Source: Polytrichum commune (Eukaryota; Streptophyta; Polytrichopsida; Polytrichales; Polytrichaceae). Taken from it: DNA of 60,000 nt. This document shows, one piece after another, positions 1 through 12,164 of the stretch; the stretch's first letter is position 1, and each line of letters begins with the position of its first letter. The stretch covers positions 2,234,001-2,294,000 of the forward strand of contig OX485809.1 of assembly GCA_950295325.1 (NCBI GenBank). Direction: 5' to 3'. The position numbers were made by a program, and so were the translations under genes. The notes under the pieces were generated by a model. That model saw nothing but the letters and a program-made list of their open reading frames with translations, made no database searches and was not told where the DNA came from.

Positions 1-440
1 AAGCCCGCAATACCGAGGAGTGTTATATATGAATAGAACAATGGATCCTCACTGCAAAGCATTTTACACTACAAACTATTATAGAGATCACTTTATATTC
101 AGCCTCATTCCAAATCACCACAGTTGTAATTTAGGTATGCATATAAATTGTAATCATAGAGTACAAAAATGATTCACATCATACTTAGATTTCAATGATC
201 ATATTATTATCATTTAGAAGTGAGCAATCATAACCCTTCACTTTTAGTTGGATAGTTATACCCCTCATGCATGTAAACAAACAATCATGCCCCTTAAATG
301 CATAGTTCTACTCCTCCTCAAATATTCAGTTAAAAAACCATATTGAATAGAAGAGTCAAACATCATATGCAAATTTTGTGCAATTTAAAGTCCTTTCCAA
401 TCATAAATATTTATTTATTTATGAAATTGTTAAATCAATC
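1..440. other. AT-rich gene-free sequence
   Basis: I see no open reading frame of substance, no RNA gene and no clear repeat unit in this stretch. It is AT-rich intergenic DNA leading into an inverted pair of MITE-like units. Confidence 0.6.
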
Positions 441-890
441 ACACACTAGTTAAAACAACCACATGAAATATGTAAGGTGTCCACTAGGTTCTTATTTGTC
501 ATCCAAGTTGGCCAAGTTTATTGATTCTAATATGAAGCTAATATCTTACTCCTCTTGATGTGTGCAATAAACATCAAAATTTGATAGGGTCATGTGACAA
601 CATGAAATGTCTTTGTGGTTGTTTTAATAAATTATGTAGTCAATTTGACAATTCACTATATATCTATAGGTGATTATTAAATCAACCACACAATTTGTTA
701 AAACAACCACAAAGATGTGTCACATAGTCACAAGGCTTGACAAAATTTGATTTTACATCGCACACATGAAGAAGATCAAGGTATCAACTTTATATTAGAA
801 TGAATATACTTGGCCAATTTGGATGACAATCCACAGCCTAGTCAACAACCTTACATATTAATTGTGGTTGTTTTAACCAGTGTGTGGCCA
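441..890. mobile_element. Head-to-head pair of MITE-like units
   Basis: Two units of about 180 bp lie in opposite orientation. Each is bounded by the same terminal inverted repeat, TTAAAACAACCACA: 450-463 with 614-627 for the first unit, and 698-711 with 863-876 for the second. The right unit read in reverse follows the left unit along nearly its whole length, including the ATGTAAGG and GTCATCCAA blocks. Similarity extends into the flanking CACACTAG/CCAGTGTG. The whole structure can fold into a hairpin with arms of about 200 bp. No coding capacity is visible, so this is a non-autonomous element or a foldback derivative of one. The superfamily is not determined. Confidence 0.75.
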
Positions 891-1379
891 ATTTAGGAAT
901 CCCCTATCTATTTATCTATATAAATTTTTTAACTTACTGAATATTGATTAATTCCTACTTAGGACAAAGATAACAATACATAAATATATTAAAGAATAGT
1001 ACATATTTATGGATTAAGTGGACATCTTTTCATGCTGCCAAATGATATATTCATATGATTGGGTCAATATAATGTAGTATATATACTTCCTCTTTCTTAA
1101 TCATACGCCTTTTTAAAAAAGATGAAAAATGAAAAATAAAAAATCCTTATGGGTATGTTGATAACTCACAAAGAAGCTCAAAATGATGCACATCACTCGT
1201 TCATTTATGGAGTATGATGTAATATATTTGTGGATCACAACCAATGGTGGTGCCTACCCACAATGCAACATTGACCTAGTAAAATTCACATATGATTAAA
1301 ATAGTTGCAATCAATAGCTCTACCCAACCCCAAAAGAAAACCTACCAACTAATTTGCTTACATCTAGGCATGTCATGCA

Positions 1380-1490
1380 CAGTGTGTAGCCTACCTAGGC
1401 ATGCACAAGTACATTAAGCCATGGGATTTGAACTCAAGATTTTACCACTCCTAGATGGTCGACCTAGTCACCAGCTCCACTCATGACACA
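1380..1490 (-). repeat. Possible tRNA-derived SINE-like segment
   Basis: On the minus strand a GAGCTGGTGACTAGG stretch is followed about 35 bp later by GAGTTCAAATCCC. These resemble the A and B boxes of an RNA polymerase III promoter as found in tRNA-derived SINEs. There is no foldable tRNA cloverleaf and no second copy was recognised, so the call is weak. Confidence 0.22.
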
Positions 1491-1609
1491 TGCACACTTT
1501 GAGGTTAACAACCAATTTATTGATCATGTCAACCTCTAAAGACCAAGGTGATTATTTTTCTTTAACTAACCACCCTTGGCTGACCACAACAGCGTACACT
1601 TTTACATCA

Positions 1610-1676
1610 TTAACTCCTAAAGGTTGAGGCAAAATCTAGATTTAGGATAGATTTTGCCTCAACCTTTAGGAGTTAA
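1610..1676. repeat. Perfect 29-bp hairpin
   Basis: The arms 1610-1638 and 1648-1676 are exact reverse complements of 29 bp separated by 9 bp. The arm begins TTAACTCCTAAAGGTTGAGG. It may be a recent foldback insertion or the source of a small hairpin RNA. Nothing around it identifies an element. Confidence 0.85.
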
Positions 1677-2447
1677 AGTAGCCATGCTTAAAGTTGGATA
1701 TCAAGGGGGGGACAAAGTGATACGGCAAACTCAATGAGGTATACTAAATTCTCTTATTAGTGTGGACCACAATATTGATCCCCACCGAGAGAACCATCTT
1801 TGACCTCACTTGAGCTCTTCAAATGAGTGCATGTAGTAAGTTTTTGCTATGGCTTAAAACAACAAAACCCAGGGAACTAAGTCTCCATGAAGACTGAGAT
1901 AGTGTGTGAGGCCAAATCCACCACCCTTAAGCGTCCTAGTCCGGGTGATGACTTTGAGAATCACATTAATCTATTACAACATTGAACCATGTGCAAGGTA
2001 ATTTTCATGTTCAAATGAACATGTATCGTTTCACTCATTGTACTTTATTAATGTTGGTCTCTTGGCTTGTGCTAGAGTTGGCTTTCTCAAGAGTCCAACC
2101 CACGGCTTTAGCCGCACACGCCCTTACGGACATTCCCCTCACTCTTTTGATCTTCACCCCATTTTTCTTGCCTTTGCAAGAGTCCTTCACATTCTCCATT
2201 AATGATGCAAGTAAGTTATTTTGAACGATAGATGCAAGTGTTGAAAAATACTTTACTCTATAGTCAATGTTACGTACAATCACATGAGACTCCCACACAC
2301 CTTGCCTATCCTATTGAGCTTAACACTTGTCTAATAACTATTTTATTCTACGATTGGTCTAACACCCTATTGGATAGTTTAGTGGCAACCTCCACACAAT
2401 CTTAGCCTTAGCTTGCTAGGATACCAGTTCTGCCCCTTGATTAATTC
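1677..2447. other. Gene-free sequence
   Basis: No supported gene is visible. Reading frames of 80-87 codons on opposite strands at 1982-2298 overlap each other and resemble nothing I recognise. Confidence 0.5.
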
Positions 2448-2685
2448 GGCTGCCAAGCAGCTTACTCCTTCGGCTGCCCAGCAGCTTAGTTCTGCCCAGG
2501 GCCAGCAGCTTACTCATTCGGCTGCCCAGGGTCCAGCAGCTTATTCCTTCGGCTGCCCAGCAGCTTAGTTCTGCCCAGGGTCCAGCAGCTTACTCCTTCG
2601 GCTGCCCAGCAGCTTAGTTCTGCCCAAGGTCCAGCAGCTTACTCCTTCAGCTGCCCAGCAACTTAGTTCTGCCCAAGGTCCTAGT
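2448..2685. repeat. Minisatellite of about 50-bp units
   Basis: A GC-richer block inside AT-rich DNA is made of about four to five imperfect units. Each contains CAGCAGCTTACTCCTTCGG, then CTGCCCAGCAGCTTAG, then TTCTGCCCAGGGTC. Units differ by small deletions and single substitutions. CAGCAGCTT and GGCTGCCCA recur within the unit, so it probably grew from a shorter motif. Confidence 0.85.
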
Positions 2686-2689
2686 GACT

Positions 2690-3889
2690 ATATAGTAAGT
2701 CCATATGCTAGCTACCCTTAATACACCCCCTCTCATTCACTAATCAAAGGTTTCCTAAGTTATTCTTTTATTTTATTTTCCTTGCTCCTAAGTCATGAAC
2801 TAATCTAACACACTACTTTCACTATCTACCACTTAATCCCTATATGTAATCTTAAACTCTAAGAGTTCACTCACTTGTGAGGCCTTGAGAGAGAGAGCTC
2901 AACTAATTAACCTTACTAAGAACTAACAATCCACACACGTGACTCAAGCTCTTGAAGAGCTTGCTCCCTTGAGAGCGCTTGATGGAGAGAGAGGAAAATG
3001 AGAGAGAAACCACCTTAAGTAGCAAAGAGGGAGAGAGGGAGAGAGGGAGAGAGAGGTGAGGATAGGGTGAGAGGATTAGCACCTCCAATCACAATCCATT
3101 AACCCTCACCTTCAAAGTAGGGACTAATCCCCTTCCACCAAGCTTCCTTCTTCCTAAACTACCAAGGTGGATCCAAAAGTGGGCATTTAACCCGTGGAGC
3201 TCACATTGCCTCACCTTACCCCCTACTCACAATATCAAGGCATACTCTTATTGAATTCAACCTTGAAATAATCACACAACACATTCTAAAGCCTAAACTT
3301 AAATCCAAACCACACTTCACTCTTTTTATGTTTTGTGAATAATCATAACACATCAAAGTCAAACTAAAATTGGTTTCGAAGAGTTAATCACCACATGTGG
3401 GCACCATTTTGGGCTCACATAGTGTCTATAAGGGTTAATGTCACATTGGATTAAGGTTCTTAATAACATCTTAGGGTTATTCTCATTCTTTATCCCATTC
3501 AATATGAACTTATCCCATTCTTTTTCCTTCCTCTTATAAATCATTCGTGATGGTTCCGTAGTGAGTGTTGTCTGTCCTATCTTTAAGGTAGGTGCTATCA
3601 CTCTAAAGCTCGGACCTAATTCAGTCGTGAAGCTCAAAAGCTTGGCAAGTGGTCAATGGCTCGTAGTCAGGACATAGTCTGGGGTAATGTCTTTTTGTAA
3701 CCGCATAGTCTTTGCTCATCATAAATCACAATTGCGGTAATTCAACAATTTAATTCCTTCTTTAATCAACTTACAACCATCATGCAAGTGTCGCAAAGCT
3801 AGTAGCCATCACCTCCACTTATCCGGTAAACCTGGCAACTCATCTCAAAAACATCCACATTGTCAATACATAAAACAACGCACGACAAG
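2690..3889. other. Gene-free sequence with GA-rich tract
   Basis: This is intergenic DNA. A purine tract of GAGAGAGG units lies near 3026-3058. I recognise no gene or RNA. Confidence 0.5.
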
Positions 3890-5285
3890 CTAGGCGATAT
3901 CCTGGGTTAAAGCTTTTAGTCTGCTGTTGTTTACAAAGAACTTGCACAAGGTATAATCTTACTCTTTAATGGTAATGTTTCCTCCTTCTTGGTAACATCC
4001 TAGCAGCCTATAGCCTACCTGTTACTGACTTCTCATCTCCTCTCTCTGCTCAATGGCCCTACCCAGGCTATACCCTTACCTAGGTAACTGTCGGGTAACG
4101 TCTATCTTTGACACTTGGGCTTCCGCCTTTGCTCATGGCTATGGCCTCCTAATCTCTCTCTGGTTAATAGCCTCGCTCTTCACAAGCTTCTCTCATAGAG
4201 CCGTTCCTTCTCAGACTATTGGCCTCTTTCCTCTCCTTTCACAATCTTTCTCAGACTTCAGCTTGCTGCTGATGATATGGTCATTTTGTTAATGAACAGG
4301 TGATCGCCCCTCTCAAGCAACTCGCCTTCTTCTCACAGACTCTAAGATCACGGCAAATAGGCTCTTGCTTATCGCCAAGGCTTTTACTTCCCATTCCAGA
4401 TTTTACATGACTCTGTAATCTCTCAGGCGATAACCCAAGGTGCACTCACGGGTATAGACACGAGGCTCTCATAGTCTCAATGAATCTACTTGCCCTTCTG
4501 ACGATTCCGTGTCTTCTCTTTTCCCTCAGGTTATGGCCAGGCAATCACTCATTTCCGCTAACTTATGAGTTTCACAGCCTTGTCAAGTTATTTGCTTTCC
4601 TGGTCACTCAATATCCTCTTGACTATTGCCCTTAAGCTTCTTGACTATGTCCTGATCTCTGACAGTATTGATTTCTATAGACATTACTCTTCCATTTCTC
4701 ACTCGAATTGCTCCCACTGATTAGGCCTATCGCCTGATTCTTCTCTCCTGGCTCTCACATACACTTCAATTCCTCCTCACTTCTTCTCCTACTCATCAAC
4801 AAATTGATGATTCGACTCAAGTTTGACTATCTTTGTCCTTACACACACACACATTACATAGCTTGCACTTGCAATCACAAAGAATACAACATTTCCTTCT
4901 CCACTTTACTTCCGTTGATCAAAGTTTAATCACAATTAGAGTCTGAATCACTCGGCTCTTAAGAGTCTATATCCAAGCCCACAAGCATCTCACTTGGGGT
5001 TGCCTAATTGCCACCCAATCTCAATCAGTGAGTGTTGGTGCTTTGTAAAGCCTATTGCTTCCGCTAAGAGACTATGCCTGATTTCTAAAAGTGAAAATAG
5101 CATGCCTTCTGCCTTGGCTGTCCTCTCCTCATAGTGCCAGGAGAGAGAGATAATCGGTTAGCCTTGTAACCGTCTCTGCAACGGCGATAGCCCTCCTTTT
5201 TCATACTGGATGACCTCCAGTGGCTAATAGCCGGATGAATCTCATCAAAATTTGAAAATGGCCAACTTTGGCTAGGCGATAGCCA
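3890..5285. repeat. Cluster of short GGCTATAGCC-type palindromes
   Basis: About fifteen variants of a 10-bp palindrome near GGC(T/G)AT(A/C/G)GCC are scattered irregularly here. Examples are GCCTATAGCC near 4008, GGCTATGGCC near 4138, GGCCTATCGCC near 4723, GGCGATAGCC near 5182, GGCTAATAGCC near 5221 and GGCGATAGCC near 5274. The sequence between them is not visibly repeated, so this is not an ordinary tandem array. No gene is supported; the 79-codon frame at 4053-4292 has no recognisable product. Confidence 0.5.
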
Positions 5286-7009
5286 AAAAATTGGTTTTAC
5301 AGTGCAGAAGTTGTTCCCCACTGTGGGAACCCTCTCCAAAAAGTTTATGTGCATTTGCAACAATTTTTTCTTCACATTCAAATTATGCTATGTAAATAAT
5401 ATTATGATTCTATTTCATCACTACTTGTATGCATTGATGACATTGTTGATCTCACTATAGGCCCCCTAATTGGAAAACATATACCGGTAGTGAGTTTGCC
5501 TAATTGTGCTAGAAATCACATGAACACCTTTTGTATGAAAATATTAAACTAAGTGACATGTTCTAGTGGGGTGACCACACGATCCTTGTAGTGATTTAAT
5601 CATAAAAGTTTGGAATACACGTGCGATAAAAAGTCTTGTGATGTTACCACTCGTCCTCGACCACTACATGGCGATACCCGTTGAGATTTATTAGATTATG
5701 GATATGTTACCATCTTGTAGGTGAAAATATTCTCAAGGTGCTTAAAGGTGTGGTTGTTTGTAAATGAAGAATATAATTTTGACAAGACCTTATTTCTTAT
5801 TGCATGACATTCGTGCATATCTTGTTGAAGGTGGAGCATTAGATTGCTCATAGTCAATAATGAAAGAGGCACGAGAAACAATATCGTTAAAATAAGGCCA
5901 CAACACTAGTCCGAAGAGGGATAAGAGTTATCCCATATTGTTTGTATGGACCAATGAAAAGAAGAAAAACAATAAAAGACAAAGTAAGAAGAGCATGAGA
6001 CCATCTTACTCCAAGCATTGTTCATATGCCTTTGTGTATGTGTTATTGCTTGTGCATTCTCATTTCTAGTCCTATTGACTTCCAATACATCTAACCGTAA
6101 TCATCCACTTTCCATTAGGAAAAATGAAAGTATAGTAAAATATCCCCCCTTTCTTGCTCTTGATTGGGAAGTTTGAAGTCTCGAGTTTTGCCCTAAAGTG
6201 GGCATCTACATACTTCAAACTGAATATAAGTGACATAGTTCAAAGGAGAAAAAACTTGCAACTCATTGGTTGAGAAAGATAAAGCATATTCAACATTGTT
6301 GACTTCGGGGAGACCTTTACATACATGACTAAGCCTAGGTATCATAGTAAAATATTGGTTTGGACATGTGTCATAACAACTTGTTGCACCCGTGCATATG
6401 ATATAATATCTTGGATTGAACCAACCCCATGCAACCATGCATGTGCAAACCTGCCATATGTATGTATGCCCATGTCCATACTCATAAAGCCCACTATCTC
6501 CCCTACTTTCTCCCACCATGCCCACATGTTGCACTTGTAAAAACGTGTCCATTTTTGTAGACCACCACTACCAGCTCTGTTATATATAGATTGAGCAGGA
6601 TGGGGATAGATTGACAATCGCCGGTGGTTAGTAAGGGGGCATGCATGGGGCGCCCATGTTAGGGGCTAGGTTGGCTAATAAGTGAGCAACCTAGGGGTGC
6701 ACCTTACATTTTTTCAAGTACCCCAAAATGATTTCTAGGAATCCCAATATCTTGCCTTGGCAAACCTACAATTTTAAACCTACAAGTATTAAAAAACAAA
6801 AAAAAAACTGGAAACTAGGTGGATTTCGTAAAACCTCACTCATTGTGGAGATTGTTGTGAACACTTGTTACAAAGTATAAAAAAGTGATATTCCATAGCC
6901 ACCCTGCGTCGGACCCTTTGAAGAGTCAGGGCCCCCACCATTTAAAGTATGCGGTGTGATTTGGTTCCTCTTCTTCATCAGACCCCTATATTTGATCGGT
7001 ATGTGGTTT
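5286..7009. other. Gene-free sequence
   Basis: This is AT-rich DNA with overlapping frames of up to 119 codons on both strands near 6193-6617. They shadow one another and show no family signature. No repeat unit was recognised. Confidence 0.5.
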
Positions 7010-7014
7010 GGTGA

Positions 7015-7765
7015 GGATCGAAGAGCAAATGCACCAAAAGGAAACATACTCAAACGAGACTGGACTACGTCTTTGAATATAATCAACTACTCAACACTCA
7101 ATAGTGAACACAATTGAAAGGACCTATATACGATATTCAGTTAAAGAGTCAATAAAATGCGCACTTCCATGACCATAATCAAACAAGAAAACGGTAGAAC
7201 CGTGAGGCTCTGTCCTTTGCTATGAAAGACTACAATTGTAGCTGATTACTTTGCTCATGCCAATCCATGGCTATTCACTATACCAAACCTTTCTTGGATT
7301 TTGTGCACCTTCTTCTCAAATACGGGTCAAGGATTGAAGCTACTCATTTTTCACCCAAATTTTTTAAAATAAATAATCAAGAACTGCCGAAATAACTATA
7401 GTTAACTAGATTTCTTTCAATGCACTTTAGGGAGCACTTGTATATATATATACATATAAAAACTATAGTTAACATCCATATTACATAAAGTGGACCAAAA
7501 ATAACAAGAACAAGTAACGTCTAAGTGTGAACACAAAGTGGTTAGGAAATTTGCTCTTGAAACGAAGAAGTTGATGCATAGTCTCTGCCCTACAGACAGA
7601 GCCAATAAAGAGAGGTTCGATTCACAATCCAATTTCTGCTGATGCTTCATCTTAGATTCGCAAATGCAACACAAATGGTTGTTGTGATATAATAAGTTAA
7701 ATCTAATCTGCAGAAGTTGCCAGAGGACATGAAGCCTGAGCCGAGGAACACCCACATGCCCTTAG
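7015..7765 (+). repeat. Dispersed repeat family C, longest copy
   Basis: The left part (GACTGGACTACGTCTTTGAA, then a TCAATAGTGAACA block) and the right part (GCAAATGCAACACAA, then GGAACACCCACATGCC) both recur at 36075-36370 in the same orientation. They recur in reverse at 10160-10345 and 12165-12480. This copy has extra sequence between the two conserved parts. No coding capacity is visible and the element class is unknown. Confidence 0.6.
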
Positions 7766-7769
7766 TTTA

Positions 7770-8198
7770 GTACTACTTCTGCCTTTACCTTTATGTGTGG
7801 TATCGGCCAATCGAGGAAGGCCATGTGTCTGCTAGATTTGCCATGTGTGAAGGAACCTGGATTGTGGGACCAGCTGGAAGGGGACAGAGTTGGGCAATAA
7901 CTCACTCCAGATTGGATTCAGTTTGGGGACCCCTGGATCCAACGGCCAGAAATCTCCGGTGGCGGCATCGGACGGTCGTCGAGGCGTTGGCTGGGAGGCC
8001 GAAAGTTAAAGCATGTAACTATGTGGAGGGCATTGTGAGCCACAAATTTGGGCGTTCGGGGGCAGAGGGGCTGCTATATTAGTAACTGTTTTCCGTGGCC
8101 CTCATTCATTTGGAACCACACTCACAAAACGTCATTCTCCTGCACATGTTCAGAAAAAGTGACCAATGGCAGAGAGGTCCTCGCACACGATGCAGAGG
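7770..8198. other. GC-richer flank of an inverted repeat
   Basis: The base composition rises sharply relative to the left flank. Overlapping frames are present in several phases, but none has a recognisable product. Confidence 0.4.
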
Positions 8199-9032
8199 GT
8201 CACTGGGGCGCTCCATGGCCCCAAGCGCAGACCCAATCCGGGGCATGGGATCGCCCCAGGCCCATCAACGGCCCACAAGCCTCGCGGGCAGGGCGGGCGG
8301 GGTTCGGGCCTATGGAGGAGGGGGGAGGTAGGCTCTGGGCTAGTGGCCGGGAAGTTTTTGGGCAGGGTCGGTCAAGATCCTAGTGATTCTAAATCCAACC
8401 GGTTAAATGTTGACATCTTCCGGTTTTGTTACATTCATTTGAGGTATATTCTATGGAATCCTCTAAAACGATCGGTAAATTATCTTAAGTCTTGAACTTC
8501 AACTGGTTATTTCTCAAACTCAACTGGTTCATCTGCAACTAACCGGTAAATAACCTTAAGTCTTGAACTTGAACTGGTTATTTCTCGAACTCAACCAGTT
8601 TATCTGCAACTATAGGTTTGGGCCGTTAAATTCGTTAAAGTTCAAGACTTAAGGTTATTTACCGGTTAGTTGCAATGAACTGGTTGAGTTCGAGAAATAT
8701 CCGGTTGAAGTTCAAGACTAAAGGTAAGTTACCGATCATTTTAGAGGATTCCATAGAATATATCTCAAATGAATGTAGCAAAACCAGAAGATGTCAACAT
8801 TTAACTGGTTGGATTTAGAATCACTGGGATCTTTACCGACCCTGCCCAAAAATTTCCCGGGCACTGGTCCAGAGGCTGCCTTCCCCCTCCTCCATGGGCC
8901 CGAGCCCTGGCCAGGCCCTGCCCTGCCCTGCCCGCAGCCTAGCAGGGGGTGGCTGCTAGCCGTTGATGAGCCCCAGGCACTCCCATGGTCCGGATTGGGT
9001 CTGCGCTTGGGGCCATGGAGCACCCCAGTAAC
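8199..9032. repeat. Long inverted repeat with AACCGGTT motifs (family D)
   Basis: A left arm (8199 to about 8570) and a right arm (about 8635 to 9032) are reverse complements over several hundred bases, with a short centre. The outer parts are GC-rich (CTCCATGGCCCCAAGCGCAG and its complement). The inner parts are AT-rich and full of variants of AACCGGTT and AACTGGTT. The left arm also carries an internal duplication of the CTTAAGTCTTGAACTT segment. Single copies of the inner part occur at 18585-18790 and 19665-19860. It looks like a foldback element; frames running through it are by-products of the symmetry. Confidence 0.8.
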
Positions 9033-9448
9033 ACGGGAGGGGCCTAGGGGCTCGTGGTGTCTAAGGGCGGCTTTATACACGGCCTAGGGCCGGCCGGAGC
9101 ACCGGCTTGATGAAGCCCTCAATCCGGCCCCACTTTATGAACTTTTTTGGGGCCCAACCTTGTCACATGTAAAGTGGTGAGGCCCGATTCTAGGGCCCGT
9201 GTGTCTTGAGGGTTAAGTTTCATAGAACTTACCATGGTCAATGTTCAGTGTTCTCGATAATTAAGTTTTATGACACGATACTAAGGGGATGACATCTACA
9301 AGGTTGTGATTAGTGGATTGAAATTGGGTCCCACTAGACTAAATTGGGGCCTTTGAATCTATTCCGGCGTCAAAATGCTCCTATAAATTTATCTACCATG
9401 TTCAATGGATTAATCGATGGGTGTGGTTTAGGAGGCACACCATATTCT
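9033..9448. other. Gene-free sequence
   Basis: The composition falls from GC-rich to AT-rich. No gene or repeat was recognised. Confidence 0.4.
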
Positions 9449-10125
9449 TGATTAACGGCTTAAATGTTTTGTTTTTGTCTTAAGTGTATAATTAGCACCT
9501 TAATTGTTGTGTTATTAGGCTAATGCTACCATATTTATACTAATTGTTGTCTTATTAGACTAACCCATAGCCTAAGTTGTATCATATGCTTGATTAAATG
9601 CTTAAATGTTTCATTTTTATCTTAAGTGTGTGATTAGGACCCTAATTTTTGCTTTATTAGCCTAATGCTACCATGTTTGTGCTAATTATTGTATTATTGG
9701 ACTAACCCATTGTCTAATGCACGCCAAATTCTTGATTGACAACTAAAAGTGTTTCATTTTATCTTAATTGTATGATTAGCGTCTTAATTGTTGTGTTATT
9801 ATGCTATTGCTAACATACTTATACTAATTGTTGCCTTATTAGACTAACCCATAGCCTAAGTCATACCATGTGCTTGATTAAATGCTTAAATGTTTCATTT
9901 TTATGTTAAGTGTGTGATTAACACCCTAATTGTTGTGCTATTAGTCTAATGCTATCATATTTTAGCTAATTGATGCATTATTAGACTAACCCATAGCCTA
10001 AGCCATATGACTATATGCTTGATTAAATGTTTGAATGTTTCATTTTTATCTGAGTATGTGATTAATGCCCTAATTGTTGCCTTATTAGTCTAATGCAATC
10101 ATATTTATACTAATTGTTGTGTTAT
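9449..10125. repeat. Tandem repeat of about 141 bp, five units
   Basis: The phrase CTTGATTAAATGCTTAAATG or a variant begins units near 9449, 9590, 9731, 9872 and 10018, a spacing of about 141-146 bp. Each unit also carries a TTATTAGACTAACCCATAGC-type segment. Units have diverged by point changes, so the array is not very recent. No coding frame runs through it. Confidence 0.85.
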
Positions 10126-10159
10126 TAAAGGAGTGGAGTGAAGAGGAGAGGAAAAATAT

Positions 10160-10345
10160 TTACCCCGTAATGGTTATCATAAGTGCAGGTTGTTGATTTC
10201 TTAATTGTATGTATACACATGTCCTCCCAACCGTGTGTCATGATGGAGTGTAAACTAGTAATTGGTGTTTGAAGATGTAGTCCAATCTCTTTTAAACATG
10301 TGTCTTTATGGTGTTTGCTTTTGGATCCTCAGCAAACCACATACC
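10160..10345 (-). repeat. Dispersed repeat family C, partial copy
   Basis: In reverse orientation this matches the left part of the 7015-7765 and 36075-36370 copies. Visible anchors are TTGAAGATGTAGTCCAATCT, CTTTTAAACATGTGTCTTTA and CATGTCCTCCCAA. Confidence 0.6.
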
Positions 10346-10614
10346 AATCAAATATGTGGGTATGATTGCAAGAAGTAACCACACAATGCTTGCATACCTT
10401 GGTATGTAAACTCATCCATTGCGAAGGTGATACTGTAGTGAATTATATCATAGCCTATGAATGATTCTCTAAGTTAGACAATGTGACTCCGTAAATAGAA
10501 TAAGAGACAAAGTTGAAGTGGAGTGAATTGGCCCTCAATCTTGTAGGGGACTTTATTATTGGGACCCTTCATCCACATCACATGATGGATGAGAGAGTGT
10601 AGACAACACAAATC

Positions 10615-11420
10615 TCAAGCTGATGGAGAGAGGGAATTATTGTATACCTCTCATCCATCGAACATTAAAACTTGGACCCCTCTTACATGTTTATTGCCGT
10701 TTCATTTGAATTAACATTGAGTAGACTAGTGCAGGGTCTTTAAAGCTAACTTCGGGGTCAAATTATCCAAAAATAACAACCTCTGGGCTACATACAATTT
10801 GATGGCTTTAATGTTGAGAGAATGATAGGTACGCTCGTATATGATAATACCCTCATCCATTCAACTCTAGATGGGTAAGTTAGATTAGGTACTCTAAATA
10901 ATCCTATTAATGTGATCCACAATAATTTTCTAGAGCCTACCTTAATCCTCTTAGTGAGAATGAATGTGGCCTCATTCATGTCCAACCCATGTTAAAATTC
11001 TAGTAGGAATTAGCCTGGGCCACATTGATTGGTTTTCTAGAAAATTACTGTGGGAGATTTGTTTATTGCATGTTGGTTATGTCCTAGAACTAGTATCTTA
11101 CATGTGTTGGTTGGATGTCTTCATGAAGACTTAGGGGAAGACTCAAGGTCTTGGACCCACATTAATTCCACCTTGACTAGAAAATTAGTGTGGCCCATGT
11201 TATATATTTCCATGCTATTTTTCCACCCACACAAACATGATTATTTAGTGTAGTTGCTAGGTGGAGAGAGGGAATTATTGTATATGAATAAACCTCTCAT
11301 CATTCAATACAAAACTTTAACCCCCCATATGTTTGTTGCCGATTCATCTCAAATTTCTTGGGCTGGACTAATTCGGGGTCTTCAAAACTGACTTTGGTGC
11401 CGGACTAACCGAAAATAGCT
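10615..11420. repeat. Direct repeat pair about 645 bp apart
   Basis: The segment GGAGAGAGGGAATTATTGTA followed by CCTCTCATC and later TTTGTTGCCG/TTTATTGCCG occurs near 10624-10785 and again near 11263-11420. Between the copies are several inverted TAGTGTGGCCCA-type segments, a theme shared with 16430-16520 and the MITE pair near 26 kb. The arrangement suggests a decayed non-autonomous element with direct terminal copies; coding capacity is absent. Confidence 0.5.
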
Positions 11421-11489
11421 GCATATTATTTTAGGACTTTTATGTTTAATGAACAAGAGGTATCCACATATGCAATAAATCCCACTCTC

Positions 11490-11840
11490 CTTGCTACACT
11501 AAATAGGTAGATTAGTGTTGGAAACACTAATAGTCGACGAAAACGCTAAATGTAAATTGTCTCTATAGTGTTAGAACACTACATGTCAACTCTAACACTA
11601 TTTGTACCAAATAGTAACTTTAAATATTTACATGAGCGCATTTAGTGTTAGATGATATTTTGTAAATCTTGGAATGAAGAATTGAAGGAAGAAGAATATG
11701 AGAACCTTGTAAAAGGTATAATTTGTTCAAACCCTATTCAAACACTAATTGTAATATCAGTTGAAAATTAGTGTTTTAGGTAACTATTGCATCTAACACT
11801 AATCTTCATCTAACACTAATCTACCTATTTAGTGTAGCTA
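11490..11840. mobile_element. MITE-like element with about 28-bp terminal inverted repeats
   Basis: The left end reads GCTACACTAAATAGGTAGAT and continues TAGTGTT; the right end is its reverse complement. The roughly 350 bp between them are AT-rich, non-coding and contain further AACACTA/TAGTGTT repeats. No convincing target-site duplication was found. Confidence 0.75.
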
Positions 11841-12164
11841 GGTTGAGATTTTACAGAGTTTTGTTTTGCAACCCTTGTTGCAAACTCTCGATTGACACAC
11901 AGAAACAAAATTGAAAAAAAAACCCAAAACCTACATTTCGAAAACATGTTACGTGCCCGACATAAAAATAAAAAAGGTTTGCGTCCAAAATTCAATTATT
12001 GTTGTCCCTACCTTGCCCATGTATTTAGAAGTGAACTTGTTTGATGCCATGATCCACTATGTACCAAATACCAAGTTTTCTTCCAATACTTTCACCTACT
12101 AAGTATATGAGAATCGATGCTAAAGTAGATGTGCCTAATTTGGTGTATGATCTTAGAAATATAC

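Noticed and set aside
1380-1490. A tRNA gene
   Set aside because: A B-box-like TTCAAATCCC is present, but no acceptor stem or cloverleaf can be drawn; at most a SINE promoter. No other tRNA or rRNA gene was recognised by eye.
8048-9087. Several overlapping frames around 100 codons
   Set aside because: They are mirror images created by the inverted repeat and show similar peptides on both strands.
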